From Pseudomonas putida NBRC 14164 (GTDB lineage Bacteria; Pseudomonadota; Gammaproteobacteria; Pseudomonadales; Pseudomonadaceae), in contig NC_021505.1 of the NCBI RefSeq assembly GCF_000412675.1, positions 676,501 through 740,500 of the forward strand: 64,000 nt of DNA. Reading direction: 5' to 3'. The notes below the pieces were generated by a model, which worked only from the letters and a program-made list of their open reading frames with translations, ran no database searches and was not told the origin of the DNA. A program made the position numbers and the translations under genes. Below, one piece after another: positions 19,401 to 25,915 of the stretch (its first letter is position 1; each line of letters begins with the position of its first letter).

Positions 19401-20973
19401 TGAGGGTGTCGTAGTGCACATCGTAGCTGGCGACGAAGGCGTTGGGGTTGGCCAGCGCCAGGGCGATCAACGCCGGATTGGTGAGTACGGTTCCGTCGTG
19501 CAGCGTCACCGACGTCAGGGTGCCGCCCGGGCCCGGGGTGATGGCGCTGACGTGTACCTGATCGGGCACGGTCTGGGTCACGGTGACATTGCTCAGGGTC
19601 TGCCCCGGGGCGGGCGTCACGGTCACGGTCTGGGTGCGGGTGAAGTTCGGACCGGTGACGGTTTCACCTTCGGGCATATTGACCGTTTGCTCGACCTTCA
19701 GCAGGGTCGGGGTGACGACGAAGCTGTGCAGTGCGGCTTCCACCAGGCTCGGGTCCTGGACCGGGTTGTTCAGTGAGTCGTTACCGTATTCAAAGCCGGC
19801 GCGGGTGTTGATGGTGAGGTTGGGCGCGCCGTCGGAGTAAGTGGTATCTGCCAGGTTGCTGAGCTGCGCGGTAATCTGGATGTCGATGCTGGGCTGGCCG
19901 TTGGTGACGCTGGCGTAGGGCAGCTGCAGCACCACCATCTGGTCGCCGGGTTTCATGCCCACGCTGGCGGCGTTGATCACCAACGCGTTGCCGCTGGCGT
20001 CCTTGGCCAGGGGGTGGGTGGCGTTGCCGTTGGCATCGAAGGTGATCACGAAGCTGTTTACCGTCTGGCCCAGGTAAGTGGCCGAGACGAAGCTGGCACC
20101 ATCATCGCCGTCGCGCCCGGTAGCCGGCATGAATACGTCGATGAACGGGGCGTAGCCTTCCTGGGTCGAGGGGTTGTTGAAGCTCACGGTAAAGGTGAAT
20201 TGCTCGCCCAGTTGCACCTCGGCACCGCCGCTGCCCAGGCTGGCGGTGGGGCTGGCATCGGCCAGCAGGCCCTGGAAGCGGTCGAGGGTGGCGGCGGCCA
20301 GGGCGATGGCTTTGTCGACATCGCCGCTGCTGACTTCCAGGCGCCAGTCACCACCCGCCAAGGGGCTGCCGGTGGCATTGCTGGAGGCGCCGACGTCGGC
20401 ACCGGTCCAGCGGGCCAGCTCGTTGACCAACGCCTGGCCGGCGCTGCCGGCACCGACATCGCAACCGTACAGCTGAATGTCGGCACCGCTATTCAGCTCG
20501 CCGCGCCAGGCACTCAGCCGGTCGCCCAACTGCTCGACCGGCTGGCTGGTGAACACCTGGTTGCCCAGGGTGAACTGGCCAGAGGCGCCATGAGAAAACA
20601 CCTGGATCGAGTCGACCTTGCCCAACTGCGCAAGGGCCGTGCTGATGGCGGCGATGGCATCCTGGCCAGGGTCCACCACCAGTGCGGTGGTGCCGGTGGG
20701 CAAGCTGGCGACCAGCTGGTCGCGGTTTTCCACACGGGCATCGACTACCACCAGATTGCGGGGGGCGGGCGCCGGGGCAGCGGTTTGCGCTTCGCTGGCG
20801 GTCGGTGCGGGATGGCTGCTGTCCTGGGTTTCAGCGGGGCTGGCGTCACTGTGGTGCTGTTGGTCTACAGCGGTTGCGGCGGCGCCGTCGAAGAGGATCC
20901 GTTGTTCAAGCGCCAGGGTCTGCGACCGAGGGCGTGACACTGTGGCAAAGCCGGCTCTGCGGTTGATGTCCAT
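10432..20973 (-). CDS. Giant DUF4347/DUF11/VCBS-repeat surface adhesin (3513 aa)
   Basis: Domains in order. A short basic N-terminus has no classical signal peptide. Residues 22-30 (LEQRILFDG) are a LEPRxLL-like motif. Residues about 73-235 match DUF4347, with a caspase-like look (VFSHGASGQF, IQLYGCDVGAG). A long array of DUF11-like beta domains follows to about 1870. An SdrD-B-like domain (VIQGTLWDDTRS onward) covers about 1875-2000, then a cadherin-like segment. Nine VCBS-type repeats span about 2148-3356, and a Pro-rich tail ends RGFRAQLREAAQRR. I see no RTX nonapeptides, no LapA-type retention module and no LapG-type cleavage site. It is probably a secreted or surface-anchored matrix adhesin. 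Its neighbours are three HlyD-type adaptors and a TolC homologue. RBS AGGG lies 8 nt before ATG. Confidence 0.88.
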   Translation of the reverse strand: MDINRRAGFATVSRPRSQTLALEQRILFDGAAATAVDQQHHSDASPAETQDSSHPAPTASEAQTAAPAPAPRNLVVVDARVENRDQLVASLPTGTTALVVDPGQDAIAAISTALAQLGKVDSIQVFSHGASGQFTLGNQVFTSQPVEQLGDRLSAWRGELNSGADIQLYGCDVGAGSAGQALVNELARWTGADVGASSNATGSPLAGGDWRLEVSSGDVDKAIALAAATLDRFQGLLADASPTASLGSGGAEVQLGEQFTFTVSFNNPSTQEGYAPFIDVFMPATGRDGDDGASFVSATYLGQTVNSFVITFDANGNATHPLAKDASGNALVINAASVGMKPGDQMVVLQLPYASVTNGQPSIDIQITAQLSNLADTTYSDGAPNLTINTRAGFEYGNDSLNNPVQDPSLVEAALHSFVVTPTLLKVEQTVNMPEGETVTGPNFTRTQTVTVTPAPGQTLSNVTVTQTVPDQVHVSAITPGPGGTLTSVTLHDGTVLTNPALIALALANPNAFVASYDVHYDTLSAASTTQVSFYVPEIDANGRPVIDPATGNPVQINFGTASVTGDWNPLDPRDRPTDPDGYPFNETGNSQGVTFVAKSITLLKQVNLQTDVGTAGLTPGDTLRYTMDVAISDFFAFGENILEQGQFTLTDLLSDGQTFDPNNPPTLLIQQHGVAQNIALIYTQTVNADGSTTLVFDIAESIRQAIAGPGIAALFGDLYDDTVQEGATRLSIVYDATIDATYTSDHPPHDQLNEGDSVGNNATVDATVLRDAVNLGGTQTDGSSTTSTIDTSTVDIELTQVNGGNPPSNGELRPGDVVTFTINYDLLVADYENFKLTAYLPLPLLDASGINWSFGTGVGQWTFGSGNNILDVPDSVTTGPGNSIIFDFGNFVSGGLNGGTVQVRFTMVVGDQPFADQRELDVLAQSSQTTTVDKTVLTSSDVAVIESVAEPVLDIKHGVVSSTNGSVTGTTGSWTAPGTSGVPFSGSVTSLAAVDGNVSGIDGADTLRLATALKNTGGGGAFDVSTSITLPAGLSFVGGSLGAANLQIYRGDGTLLVQGTDYSVTGNAITFLDANGQATLLAGRAGTASDLSGANVVVITYDVTVDNAILASSTLQSTASLTYYASVNGGQDFTPTDITELANQQVAAPTISKTYKDGSLSEDDSSATHTTGSNLVIGESITYDIVVTLPEGATGSLRINDLIPPGLRLDPRFNGNLGYEIITTTAGSGALSANFNGILNVNPVTLDGSDGADLMLAFSSAGATADNVIGNNSFVIRLVLVASNVPGNQQGTTLNNGAQLVYSDPDGDTPNGTAPIDRSLVSPQQPGVSIVEPTLSVTQQVTSTPTFGGFDEGDTVTFTITVANNSGTDAFDISLLDVLPTEIDNLVVSGTIQYNGGASNNGGVDFVILNGQLVTASGANIDIANGGSIVITLSGVVNATAAGQAAIPNNVDVRWSSLNGTNNTTDTVNGERSGDDGLLNSGVLNDYQVLSALLIPVTNGIQVSRVGGVSDTPPATNGSGATDTSGLQETVAVGEIVRYRVAVLVPTGDNPSYQIRIELAAGLEFIPADLNNILIAMVSSQLNGLTTDATNLLSGGTLYMTGNQNSDVALPIHTDLGGVEPSGIFDGNNGRLQITTNADGSQTITFSLGNLTNTEANDSDIEGVILEFNVRVSNVAGNQANTQLGMTVFEHVGDNGGVDRGKSDTVFERVVEPSFTGMDKSVIDVTPGAVAGTTDATVSVSFTQNGGVPAYETHLADQFPNGSNYQVQSILLNGVALDLGNLPAGVSFTDGTAIAVDFARLAPNDTVQVIYTVTLPNQTIADNAASAAVLTWTSLPSDFENTGWGGSLPATAGGATGERTGQDGAAGLNNYILSDGAGMGVIQGTLWDDTRSATDNVSPDGPGLDGIGVSLTWAGDDGQFGTADDHTFSTVTSNGGLYQFALLPSGSYLIAVAQDHQASANNNFRVRIDTDTGAALGGLGRVNVALGEGSTGIADAGYVHINEAPINTVADQQGQEDTVLHIGGLAISDVDVHVGNSDGIMTITLTVVHGVIWQTATPPAPTATPPAGSGRTLVLTGTLNELNVLLSQLYYKGDQDFNTFRDAETLTMVSNDQGNFGDAPLNGDGIPGQNPADALTDTDVMNIVIDPVNDAPIAHADLAIAVEAGGLNNADPGVNPTGNVLANDTDVDIQTNNDVLTVTRIASNIVPGGVAVPATGVTAIQGRYGTLLITAGGGFQYNVDNANPEVQALRTAGNFISDFFGYDIVDSGGLPSSAVLQVNIHGANDTPVAAADTAIALEAGGTNNTTPGQDATGNLLTNDTDVDSVALGETKQVTAVRYDGPGGGRIIPVATGQATTVQVNFGTLTINADGSYRYVIDNSNPAVQALSPGQTLTEVFTYQMADAGGLSSVNILTITVQGANDAPVAVDDVGSASAGASDGSPVPVNASGNVITGNGGVGTDTDVDNLDQPTATQLKVDGVRSGLESAGGALSPVANGAPAAITGTVARLADSSLISGNFGQLVLNEDGTYSFAVNSADPAIRALSAGQSLQVIFTYQIHDSGDLTDQAQLVITVTGVNDPPVVNPVSIDAIEAGGLNNAQPGLDPAGSIRAAYSDPDGDTLTISGVISPNGINGTPGQALAGNYGSLVLDAQGNYSYVVDNSNSAVQALRTDADRLTEVFQYSVSDGNGKVVTATFTVVIHGRDDTPIATIDSPIAIEAGGVNNGTPGQPGSGNALGNDTDVDAGDSKTLDGIYLGTLAAGGTFIQVNAGATVVAGTYGTLSIDANGNYVYTVNDSLAAVQALKAGEQLRETFSYRMHDTDGASSQAQINITIEGRYDTPVANDDFAYAVAVDDDGSGGRNPTGNVLNNDTDVDANDTKAVTAVGVGAESNNPVLDPLTGSATVTTNFGTLTLNADGSYQFVVNSNDPTIIALGPLGFVIQRYTYQVTDAGGLNDTATLTIFIRGENQPPVAGPDQGLAVEAGGTDNSIPGSDPSGNVMDNDSDPDTINILFPETLEVLAFWSGDGPLPNDASLVGQTLRGQYGDLTVNADGSWSYVLDNSLQAVQQLRTSGQTLVDNFTYLLSDFWGGTANGLLTITIDGRNDYPVANDDIANAVEAGGVNNGTPGVDPQGNVLDNDTDVDGVQYGESKTVLQYTGENGQTASAGQVLQGVYGTLLISADGRYQYVVDNSNPTVQAMRSAGESLREVFTYRMRDTAGITADARLTVTIQGANDNPVARDDSNTASDQVPAPHTSGNVLPNDSDVDGGDGLSVTGIRSGQEAGTGNAGVIGQPIAGQYGTLVLNADGSYTYTIDLSNPDVLAAAGLGQVLKDYFTYTIGDLAGATDQAQLIITLDISTPYIPPGPYFDRDSQNRLNNLPLPDVSPAIFVAPVVERVNQALTLSAWDADGSDVRLFATPEIESQSLGNGLGLVPGQFVASAVAESRRASLEDQYWIDGRHGVISLTADGLLPDPSLWAPVPTDMVAPPEQPPQPARGFRAQLREAAQRRGSNAP
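10905..14530 (-). repeat. Nine tandem VCBS-type repeats in the adhesin
   Basis: Nine units of about 400 nt (roughly 130 residues) each begin with a P-V/I-A segment, most with EAGG. They continue with GN-V/L-L-x-NDTDVD, then YGTL-x-I/L-x-ADGSY-x-Y and DNSNP-x-VQAL, and end with a G-A/R-N/D-D linker. The units are diverged rather than identical. This suggests old duplication, and recombination-driven length change is less likely than in LapA-type arrays. Confidence 0.8.
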
Positions 20974-21071
20974 TTCCGTACCCTGCTAAGAAGTTCGACG
21001 CCAGATGCGAGGCTTAAGCAATCGTAGTCGGGTTTCATTTGCGCGGCAGAGCAGGCGCCGAAAGGCACTGC

Positions 21072-23162
21072 TCAGAATCCGCTTTCCCGCAGCCCGACGC
21101 CCAGCAGCCACTTGCCCATCTCGCCTAGGACACTGCGTTTTTCCCCTTCGATCTTCAGCTTGCCGCGCGTCTCGCGCACAGTGGCCAGCGGCTCATCAAG
21201 GGCAATCAATACCTGGAACAACGCATTGCTGGGGACCAGGGGCTCATTTGTGGTCGGCACTGGGCCGCCAAAATGCGAAGAAAGCATGCGGTGGGCCAAT
21301 TGCCCGGCGCGGGTGCTGCCGATGGCCAGCACTGTGCCGTGTAACGCTGTGGCTTGCCCTTCGGGGTAAAACTTCACGGCATTGCCAACGGCCAGGTGAT
21401 GGACCTGGTCCTGGGCCACATAGGCATCGACCTGCCAGTGGCCAGGGTCGATAAGGATGCCCAGCGCTTGCTGGCGGTTGAGCCACTGGCCGGGGCGCCA
21501 GTCCGGGTCAAGGTCGAGCCAGACGCCCGCGAACGGTGCTTGCAAGTTCAGCCGGGCAATTTCGCTGCGGGCGGCGCGGGCTTCCTCGTTCTGCACATTC
21601 AGGCGCTGTTGGGTGGCGGCATCCTCGGCCAGCCCGCCAGGGTCGGCGAGCAACCCGGACAAGCGCGCCTGGTAGCTGCGGGCACTGGCTTCACTGCTGC
21701 GCAGGCGCGAATCCAGGTCGGGTTCGTCAAGCACGGCGAGCACCTCGCCGGCCTTGATCGGCCCTGCCGGGTGCAGGCTTTGCAGCCGTGCAGGGTAGGG
21801 GGTGTAGACGCGCCACTGATGTTCGGCGCGGGCCACGCCCACGGCATCGACCTGGCTGTGCCAAGGCAACGCCAGGCCCAGCACGGCCAGTCCCAGGCAG
21901 GCATAGATCAAGTGCTTGCGCCGCCCCGGAATGCGCGCACGCTGCTGCCACCAGTGGCTTAGCTCACGCTTGACCGGCAATGCGATGAACCAGGCCAATT
22001 CGACCATGAACAGCACGATCCCCAGCAGTTTGAAGAAGAACAGATAGACCGCGACGGCGATGCCCAGGAACAACACCAAGCGGTACAACCAGGTGGCGAA
22101 GGCGAAGGCGATCAGTAGCCGTCGCTGCCCCACTGGGAACGGCTCGGGCCACGGGTCGTTCAGCCCCAGCAAGTTACGCCGCAAGGCCGTGCGTGCCAGC
22201 GCCGAGGCGCGTTCGTGCAGATTGGGAAAATCCAGCAGGTCGCTGAGGATGAAGTAGCCGTCGAAGCGCATGAACGGGCTGGCATTGAGCGCCAGCGACA
22301 GCACCCAGCTGGTGGTGGCCAGGTACAGCAGCGCGTTGCGCAGCGCGCGATCGTCACACAAGGCCCAGCCGAGGGTCGCCAGGCCCGCCAGGGACAATTC
22401 GGTGACGATGCCCGCCGAAGCGATCGCCAACCGCTGCCTGGGGCGCTTGAGCTTCCAGCTTTCGCCGGTGTCGGTGTACAGCATCGGCCACAGCACCAGG
22501 AACGCCACGCCCATGTGCCCGACGCGCAGGCCCAGGCGCGTGGCGACCAGCGCATGGCCAAGCTCGTGCAAGGTTTTCGCGACCACCAGCGCCAGGGCAA
22601 AGCTGAGCAGGCCCTCGGTGGAGAACGACTCCACCACGGCATGGGTGAAGCTGTCCCACTGCTGCATCACCAGGATGATGCCCAGCAGCGTCAGGCTCGC
22701 CACTAGCACCCCGGTCAGCGGATGGAACAGCCAGCCCAGGACCGCCGCCAGACGCTGCAAGCCGGCTTGCGGGCGCAGCAGCGGCAAGCGGAAGAACAGG
22801 TAGTGGTGCAACCACCAGCGCCAGCTTGACCAGGTGCGCGCTTCGCTCGCGGCCTGGAGTTTGGCCAGTTGTTCGGTGCCGGGGCGCAGCAGATGGTGGT
22901 GTTCGAGAAAACCACGCAATGCCAGCACTTGTTCGACATCCGGTTTCAGCGCGCTGTCACGCGCCACCTGCTCGCTGATCTGGCGCGGTGTCTGGCCCCA
23001 GCGCAGCAGGCATTCGAACTCCAGCCAGCCGATGCGGTAGAAGCGGTTGAGCACCGTGTCGTGGATCATCCACGCCGGTTCCCCTTCGCGGCTTTCCGCG
23101 GCTTCGCACAGCCGCAGGTCCTCGCGCAGCGGGGGCAGCGGCAGGTCGGTAAGGTCGAGCAT
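21072..23162 (-). CDS. PqqD-like / M50 metalloprotease / HlyD fusion protein
   Basis: This 696-residue inner-membrane protein has three parts. Residues ~30-95 resemble a PqqD-like winged-helix peptide-binding fold (RFYRIGWLEFECLLRW, then QISEQVA). Residues ~130-420 are a polytopic M50 site-2-protease core with the zinc motif HELGH at 199-203 and the second motif N293-x-x-P-x-x-x-x-D301-G. Residues ~425-690 form a periplasmic HlyD-type adaptor with lipoyl halves around a coiled-coil segment. All expected zinc ligands are present, so it is probably catalytically competent. The start codon overlaps the stop of the preceding gene by 1 nt (TAATG), and the adhesin follows 98 nt later. Likely roles are adhesin recognition, processing or export. 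Related fusions occur near exported peptides; the partner here is inferred. Confidence 0.82.
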   Translation of the reverse strand: MLDLTDLPLPPLREDLRLCEAAESREGEPAWMIHDTVLNRFYRIGWLEFECLLRWGQTPRQISEQVARDSALKPDVEQVLALRGFLEHHHLLRPGTEQLAKLQAASEARTWSSWRWWLHHYLFFRLPLLRPQAGLQRLAAVLGWLFHPLTGVLVASLTLLGIILVMQQWDSFTHAVVESFSTEGLLSFALALVVAKTLHELGHALVATRLGLRVGHMGVAFLVLWPMLYTDTGESWKLKRPRQRLAIASAGIVTELSLAGLATLGWALCDDRALRNALLYLATTSWVLSLALNASPFMRFDGYFILSDLLDFPNLHERASALARTALRRNLLGLNDPWPEPFPVGQRRLLIAFAFATWLYRLVLFLGIAVAVYLFFFKLLGIVLFMVELAWFIALPVKRELSHWWQQRARIPGRRKHLIYACLGLAVLGLALPWHSQVDAVGVARAEHQWRVYTPYPARLQSLHPAGPIKAGEVLAVLDEPDLDSRLRSSEASARSYQARLSGLLADPGGLAEDAATQQRLNVQNEEARAARSEIARLNLQAPFAGVWLDLDPDWRPGQWLNRQQALGILIDPGHWQVDAYVAQDQVHHLAVGNAVKFYPEGQATALHGTVLAIGSTRAGQLAHRMLSSHFGGPVPTTNEPLVPSNALFQVLIALDEPLATVRETRGKLKIEGEKRSVLGEMGKWLLGVGLRESGF

Positions 23163-24508
23163 TACCAGCCGCTCCAGGCCCGCAGCGAGGCCAGTGGGCG
23201 GCGCAGCAGGTAATACCCGAGCATCACCCGGCCGCCGTACAGCTTGGCCGTGCCATGCAGGCCAAGGCGGGCATGCTCGGCGTGCTCGTCAATACTCGCC
23301 AGCAGGCGGTAGGCGACTACGCCGTCATCGCTGGGCTTGGCCTGGTAACTGGTTTCAAGGATCTTGCCCTTGAGCGGGCTGAGCGGGTAGGCGGTGAGGA
23401 ACAGCGTGACTTCGGCGCCCGGCTCCAGGGCGATGGCATCGGCCACCGCCAGCTGGATCTGCATGGCCGGTTGCGTCGGGTCGGCCACGTGCATGATGCG
23501 TTCGCCGGTCGAAACCGGTTTGCCGAGCCAGTCGTTGGGGTCGCTGAACACCGCCACCCCGGCGCGTGGCGCCACGACCTGGGTGCGCCGGAGCTGCGCT
23601 TGCACCGCCGCAAGTTCCGCCCGGCGTTGCTGGACACGGCCTTGCAGCAGGGTCAGCTCACTCTTGCTTTGCGGGTTGTCGAACGCTCGCTGGCTGGCGG
23701 CCAGTAATTCGGCATCGGCCACCGCGACTTCCTTGCCGAGCACCTCGGCGCGGCTGCGCAAGGTGGTTTCGTCGAGGGTGAACAACGGCGTGCCGGCTTC
23801 CACGGGCTGGTTGGGGCGCACCAGCACCTGGGCGATCACGCCATCGATGGGTGAACTGACGATCTGCGCCTGGCGCGAAACGACTTGCGCCGGGGCCAGC
23901 GCCGTCTGCCTGACCGGCACCAGCAACAGCCCGGCGGCCACCAGCAGGGTGATCAGCCACTGACGGCGGCTGGGGCGCCAGCGGCTGACCCGCCTGCGCC
24001 GTGTCAGCGCACTCCAGCAGTAGGCCCAGGTGCGGACAAGGCCTTCGAGTTGCTGGTGCAGTACTGCGGGCGGGGCCTCTTCGAGCAGCAAGACCAGTAC
24101 CCCGAGACGTTGGCCGGCAGGGCCATGCAACGGCAGGCACCACAGGCCGGCAGGCCACCATTCGGCCCAGCCCTCGGCGATGTCTTCAGGGGGCGCGCAA
24201 TTGGCTTGGGTCAACCAGGTGGGCTGTGCATCGGCCAGACGCTCGGCCAGCCAGCGGCTGGCACGGCGCAGCCACACCAGATAGGGCGAGTCTTCGGTGG
24301 GCCGCGCCAGGCCCGATACGCACAACAACTCAAGACCGCTGTTGCCTTGTTCGAACACCAGCGCCTGGTGGAAGGGCAGCAGCGGGTAGAGGTCGTTGGC
24401 CATGCTGAACGCCAGCGCGTTCAGTGTCTCGGCGGCCATGGCCTTGTCGCGCAGGGCGTCCAGCTGCAGCAACAGCTGCGGGTGGGGGAGCGGCCTATTC
24501 ACGCTCAT
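23162..24508 (-). CDS. HlyD-type adaptor with N-terminal GAF-like domain
   Basis: This 448-residue protein has a cytoplasmic N-terminal region of about 175 residues resembling a degenerate GAF domain (LPFHQALVFEQ, WCLPLHGPAGQRLGVLVLL). One membrane helix follows near 185-205 (WLITLLVAAGLLLVPV), then a periplasmic HlyD fold: first lipoyl half with SSPIDGVIAQVLVRPNQPV, a coiled coil, second half with VVAPRAGVAVF, and a beta-barrel with VTLFLTAYPLSPLKG. It should bridge the inner-membrane complex and the TolC-like channel. The GAF-like part might sense a ligand or dimerise; I see no clear ligand residues. It overlaps the upstream adaptor gene by 14 nt and the downstream M50 fusion by 1 nt, so translation is coupled. 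Confidence 0.8.
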   Translation of the reverse strand: MSVNRPLPHPQLLLQLDALRDKAMAAETLNALAFSMANDLYPLLPFHQALVFEQGNSGLELLCVSGLARPTEDSPYLVWLRRASRWLAERLADAQPTWLTQANCAPPEDIAEGWAEWWPAGLWCLPLHGPAGQRLGVLVLLLEEAPPAVLHQQLEGLVRTWAYCWSALTRRRRVSRWRPSRRQWLITLLVAAGLLLVPVRQTALAPAQVVSRQAQIVSSPIDGVIAQVLVRPNQPVEAGTPLFTLDETTLRSRAEVLGKEVAVADAELLAASQRAFDNPQSKSELTLLQGRVQQRRAELAAVQAQLRRTQVVAPRAGVAVFSDPNDWLGKPVSTGERIMHVADPTQPAMQIQLAVADAIALEPGAEVTLFLTAYPLSPLKGKILETSYQAKPSDDGVVAYRLLASIDEHAEHARLGLHGTAKLYGGRVMLGYYLLRRPLASLRAWSGW

Positions 24509-25256
24509 GGTCGAACCGTGCCGTGCCGCTCATGCCCGCGATCAGTTCGGGGTAGCGCTGATCGAAGCGCGCTTCGAGTTCAACTGTCTGTGCCACCGCA
24601 TCGACCCGGGCGTTGATCACGCTGACCTTGGCCGGGTAGGTCTTGCCTGTTTCGTGCACGCTTACCTGCAGGGGCAGGCCGGGGCTGAGGTCTTTCAACT
24701 GGCTCGAAGGCACATTGAGGCGCACCTTCAACGCGCCATCACTGACCAGGTCGAACAGCGGCGTACCGGCACTGACAGTCTGGTAGGGCTTTACGTAAAC
24801 CTTGGCCACATGGCCCGAAAACGGCGCCAGCACCTGGCAGTAGCTCATCTGCGCTTCACCCATGGCACGCGCGCCGTCGGCTTTCTGCACTTCGGTATTG
24901 GCCGCGGCCACTTCGATATCTCCCACGGCATCAAGCTTGCGCAGCTGCTTCTTGGCTTCGAGGTTCTGCCGGGCCATGGCCAGTTCGGCCACCGCAACCT
25001 TGCCGCGTGCCTGGGCCTCGTTGCAATTGAAACGGGCCAGGCTGGCGCCCTTGGCCACGTGCTCACCGAAGCGTGTCTTGAGCTCGCCGAGGGTGCCGCT
25101 CATCTGGCTGGACAGGGTGGTTTCCAGCTCGGCCGCCAGTAGCACGCGGATCATTTGTGGGGCTTGATCAGTCGCCTCCCCCTCGGCGTGGACGCCAACG
25201 CTGCTCAAGGCCACCATCAGAAGCAGGTAGCGGGGTGCATTAATGGTCGATATCAT
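24495..25256 (-). CDS. Periplasmic HlyD/RND-type adaptor subunit
   Basis: First gene of the adhesin export operon, 253 residues. A cleavable signal peptide (LLLMVALSSVGVHA before EGEA) replaces the membrane anchor usual in HlyD. The body has the adaptor pattern: barrel-sandwich half with SGTLGELKTRFGEHVAKG, a helical hairpin rich in Ala/Gln/Lys, the second half with VLAPFSGHVAKVYVKPYQTV, then a beta-barrel ending in IAGMSGTARF. ATG 25256 is chosen over an in-frame TTG at 25271 because GGAG sits 5 nt upstream and the signal peptide starts there. It is the third adaptor-like domain in one operon, which is unusual; it could be an accessory periplasmic ring. Confidence 0.83.
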   Translation of the reverse strand: MISTINAPRYLLLMVALSSVGVHAEGEATDQAPQMIRVLLAAELETTLSSQMSGTLGELKTRFGEHVAKGASLARFNCNEAQARGKVAVAELAMARQNLEAKKQLRKLDAVGDIEVAAANTEVQKADGARAMGEAQMSYCQVLAPFSGHVAKVYVKPYQTVSAGTPLFDLVSDGALKVRLNVPSSQLKDLSPGLPLQVSVHETGKTYPAKVSVINARVDAVAQTVELEARFDQRYPELIAGMSGTARFDHERE

Positions 25257-25505
25257 CTTGACTCCTTCCAAATTGACAACCTACACAAACCTTCACCCAA
25301 CTCGTCTGTAATACTAGTTCAACCCTGTGTGCCTGATATTTTCAAGGTGGACGAGACGAGTCACGGCGAAACCTTGATCCCACAGCCTGTTCTTCTTGGG
25401 GCTTCCGTTAGCACGGAAACAATACGTGATAGCGGCACGAAGTCCCCAGCCTTCAGGCCATCCGAGTTTCGCTCTCCAGCCTGTAACGCGGCCCGAATTC
25501 AAGAG
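25257..25505. other. Upstream region of the adhesin operon
   Basis: About 250 nt with no gene I can support. It must hold the operon's minus-strand promoter. I did not find a -35/-10 pair with acceptable spacing, nor a sigma-54 element. GC content is visibly lower than in the flanking operon. Confidence 0.4.
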
Positions 25506-25868
25506 TCAGAGGCCTCCTACCGTAAGAAGTTGGGTGATAGTCAGCTTGAGCGGTACCGACCTTTGATAGGTCCGCCAATTGCGCGGCGATTTGCTGTTTA
25601 TCCCGAATGTCATGAAGTGAGTTGTTTGTAGAAGAAAAGCTGGAGGAAGGTTTGAATGATTTGTTCCTTCATCTGCCGGCGAGCTCTCTAACCCCCCAGA
25701 GATGATTAGCCAGCACGCCACGCCCACCCATTGGACTGCTTCAATGCCATAGCCGTGGGTTTTGCTACCCATTGTTCCCGCTAAGCAAATCATCACTGCC
25801 GGTCGGGAGGAGTAAGGCAGGTCCTGCGCCCCAAATCCAATTTTCGGTGAGGAGAAGGTGCTTTGCAT
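25506..25868 (-). CDS. Possible small protein, unrecognised
   Basis: A 120-codon frame has ATG preceded by AGGGGA at 5 nt. It contains two moderately hydrophobic stretches (PAVMICLAGTMG and VQWVGVACWLIISGG). I recognise no family. Codon use is less GC-rich at third positions than in neighbouring genes. It could be a genuine island gene, a decayed one, or chance. Confidence 0.3.
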   Translation of the reverse strand: MQSTFSSPKIGFGAQDLPYSSRPAVMICLAGTMGSKTHGYGIEAVQWVGVACWLIISGGLESSPADEGTNHSNLPPAFLLQTTHFMTFGINSKSPRNWRTYQRSVPLKLTITQLLTVGGL

Positions 25869-25915
25869 GACATCCCCTATTCCGTTTTGTCAGCGCTTCC
25901 ACCTGCACCAACCCT

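Noticed and set aside
20880..20910. LapG-type cleavage or retention module in the adhesin N-terminus
   Set aside because: GAAATA is present, but there is no TAAG-type site in a LapA-like context and no retention-module pattern. No lapD/lapG genes lie nearby.
25155..25631. Plus-strand frame of 158 codons across the start of the adhesin operon
   Set aside because: It begins inside the adaptor gene in antisense, lacks a ribosome binding site and has random-looking composition.
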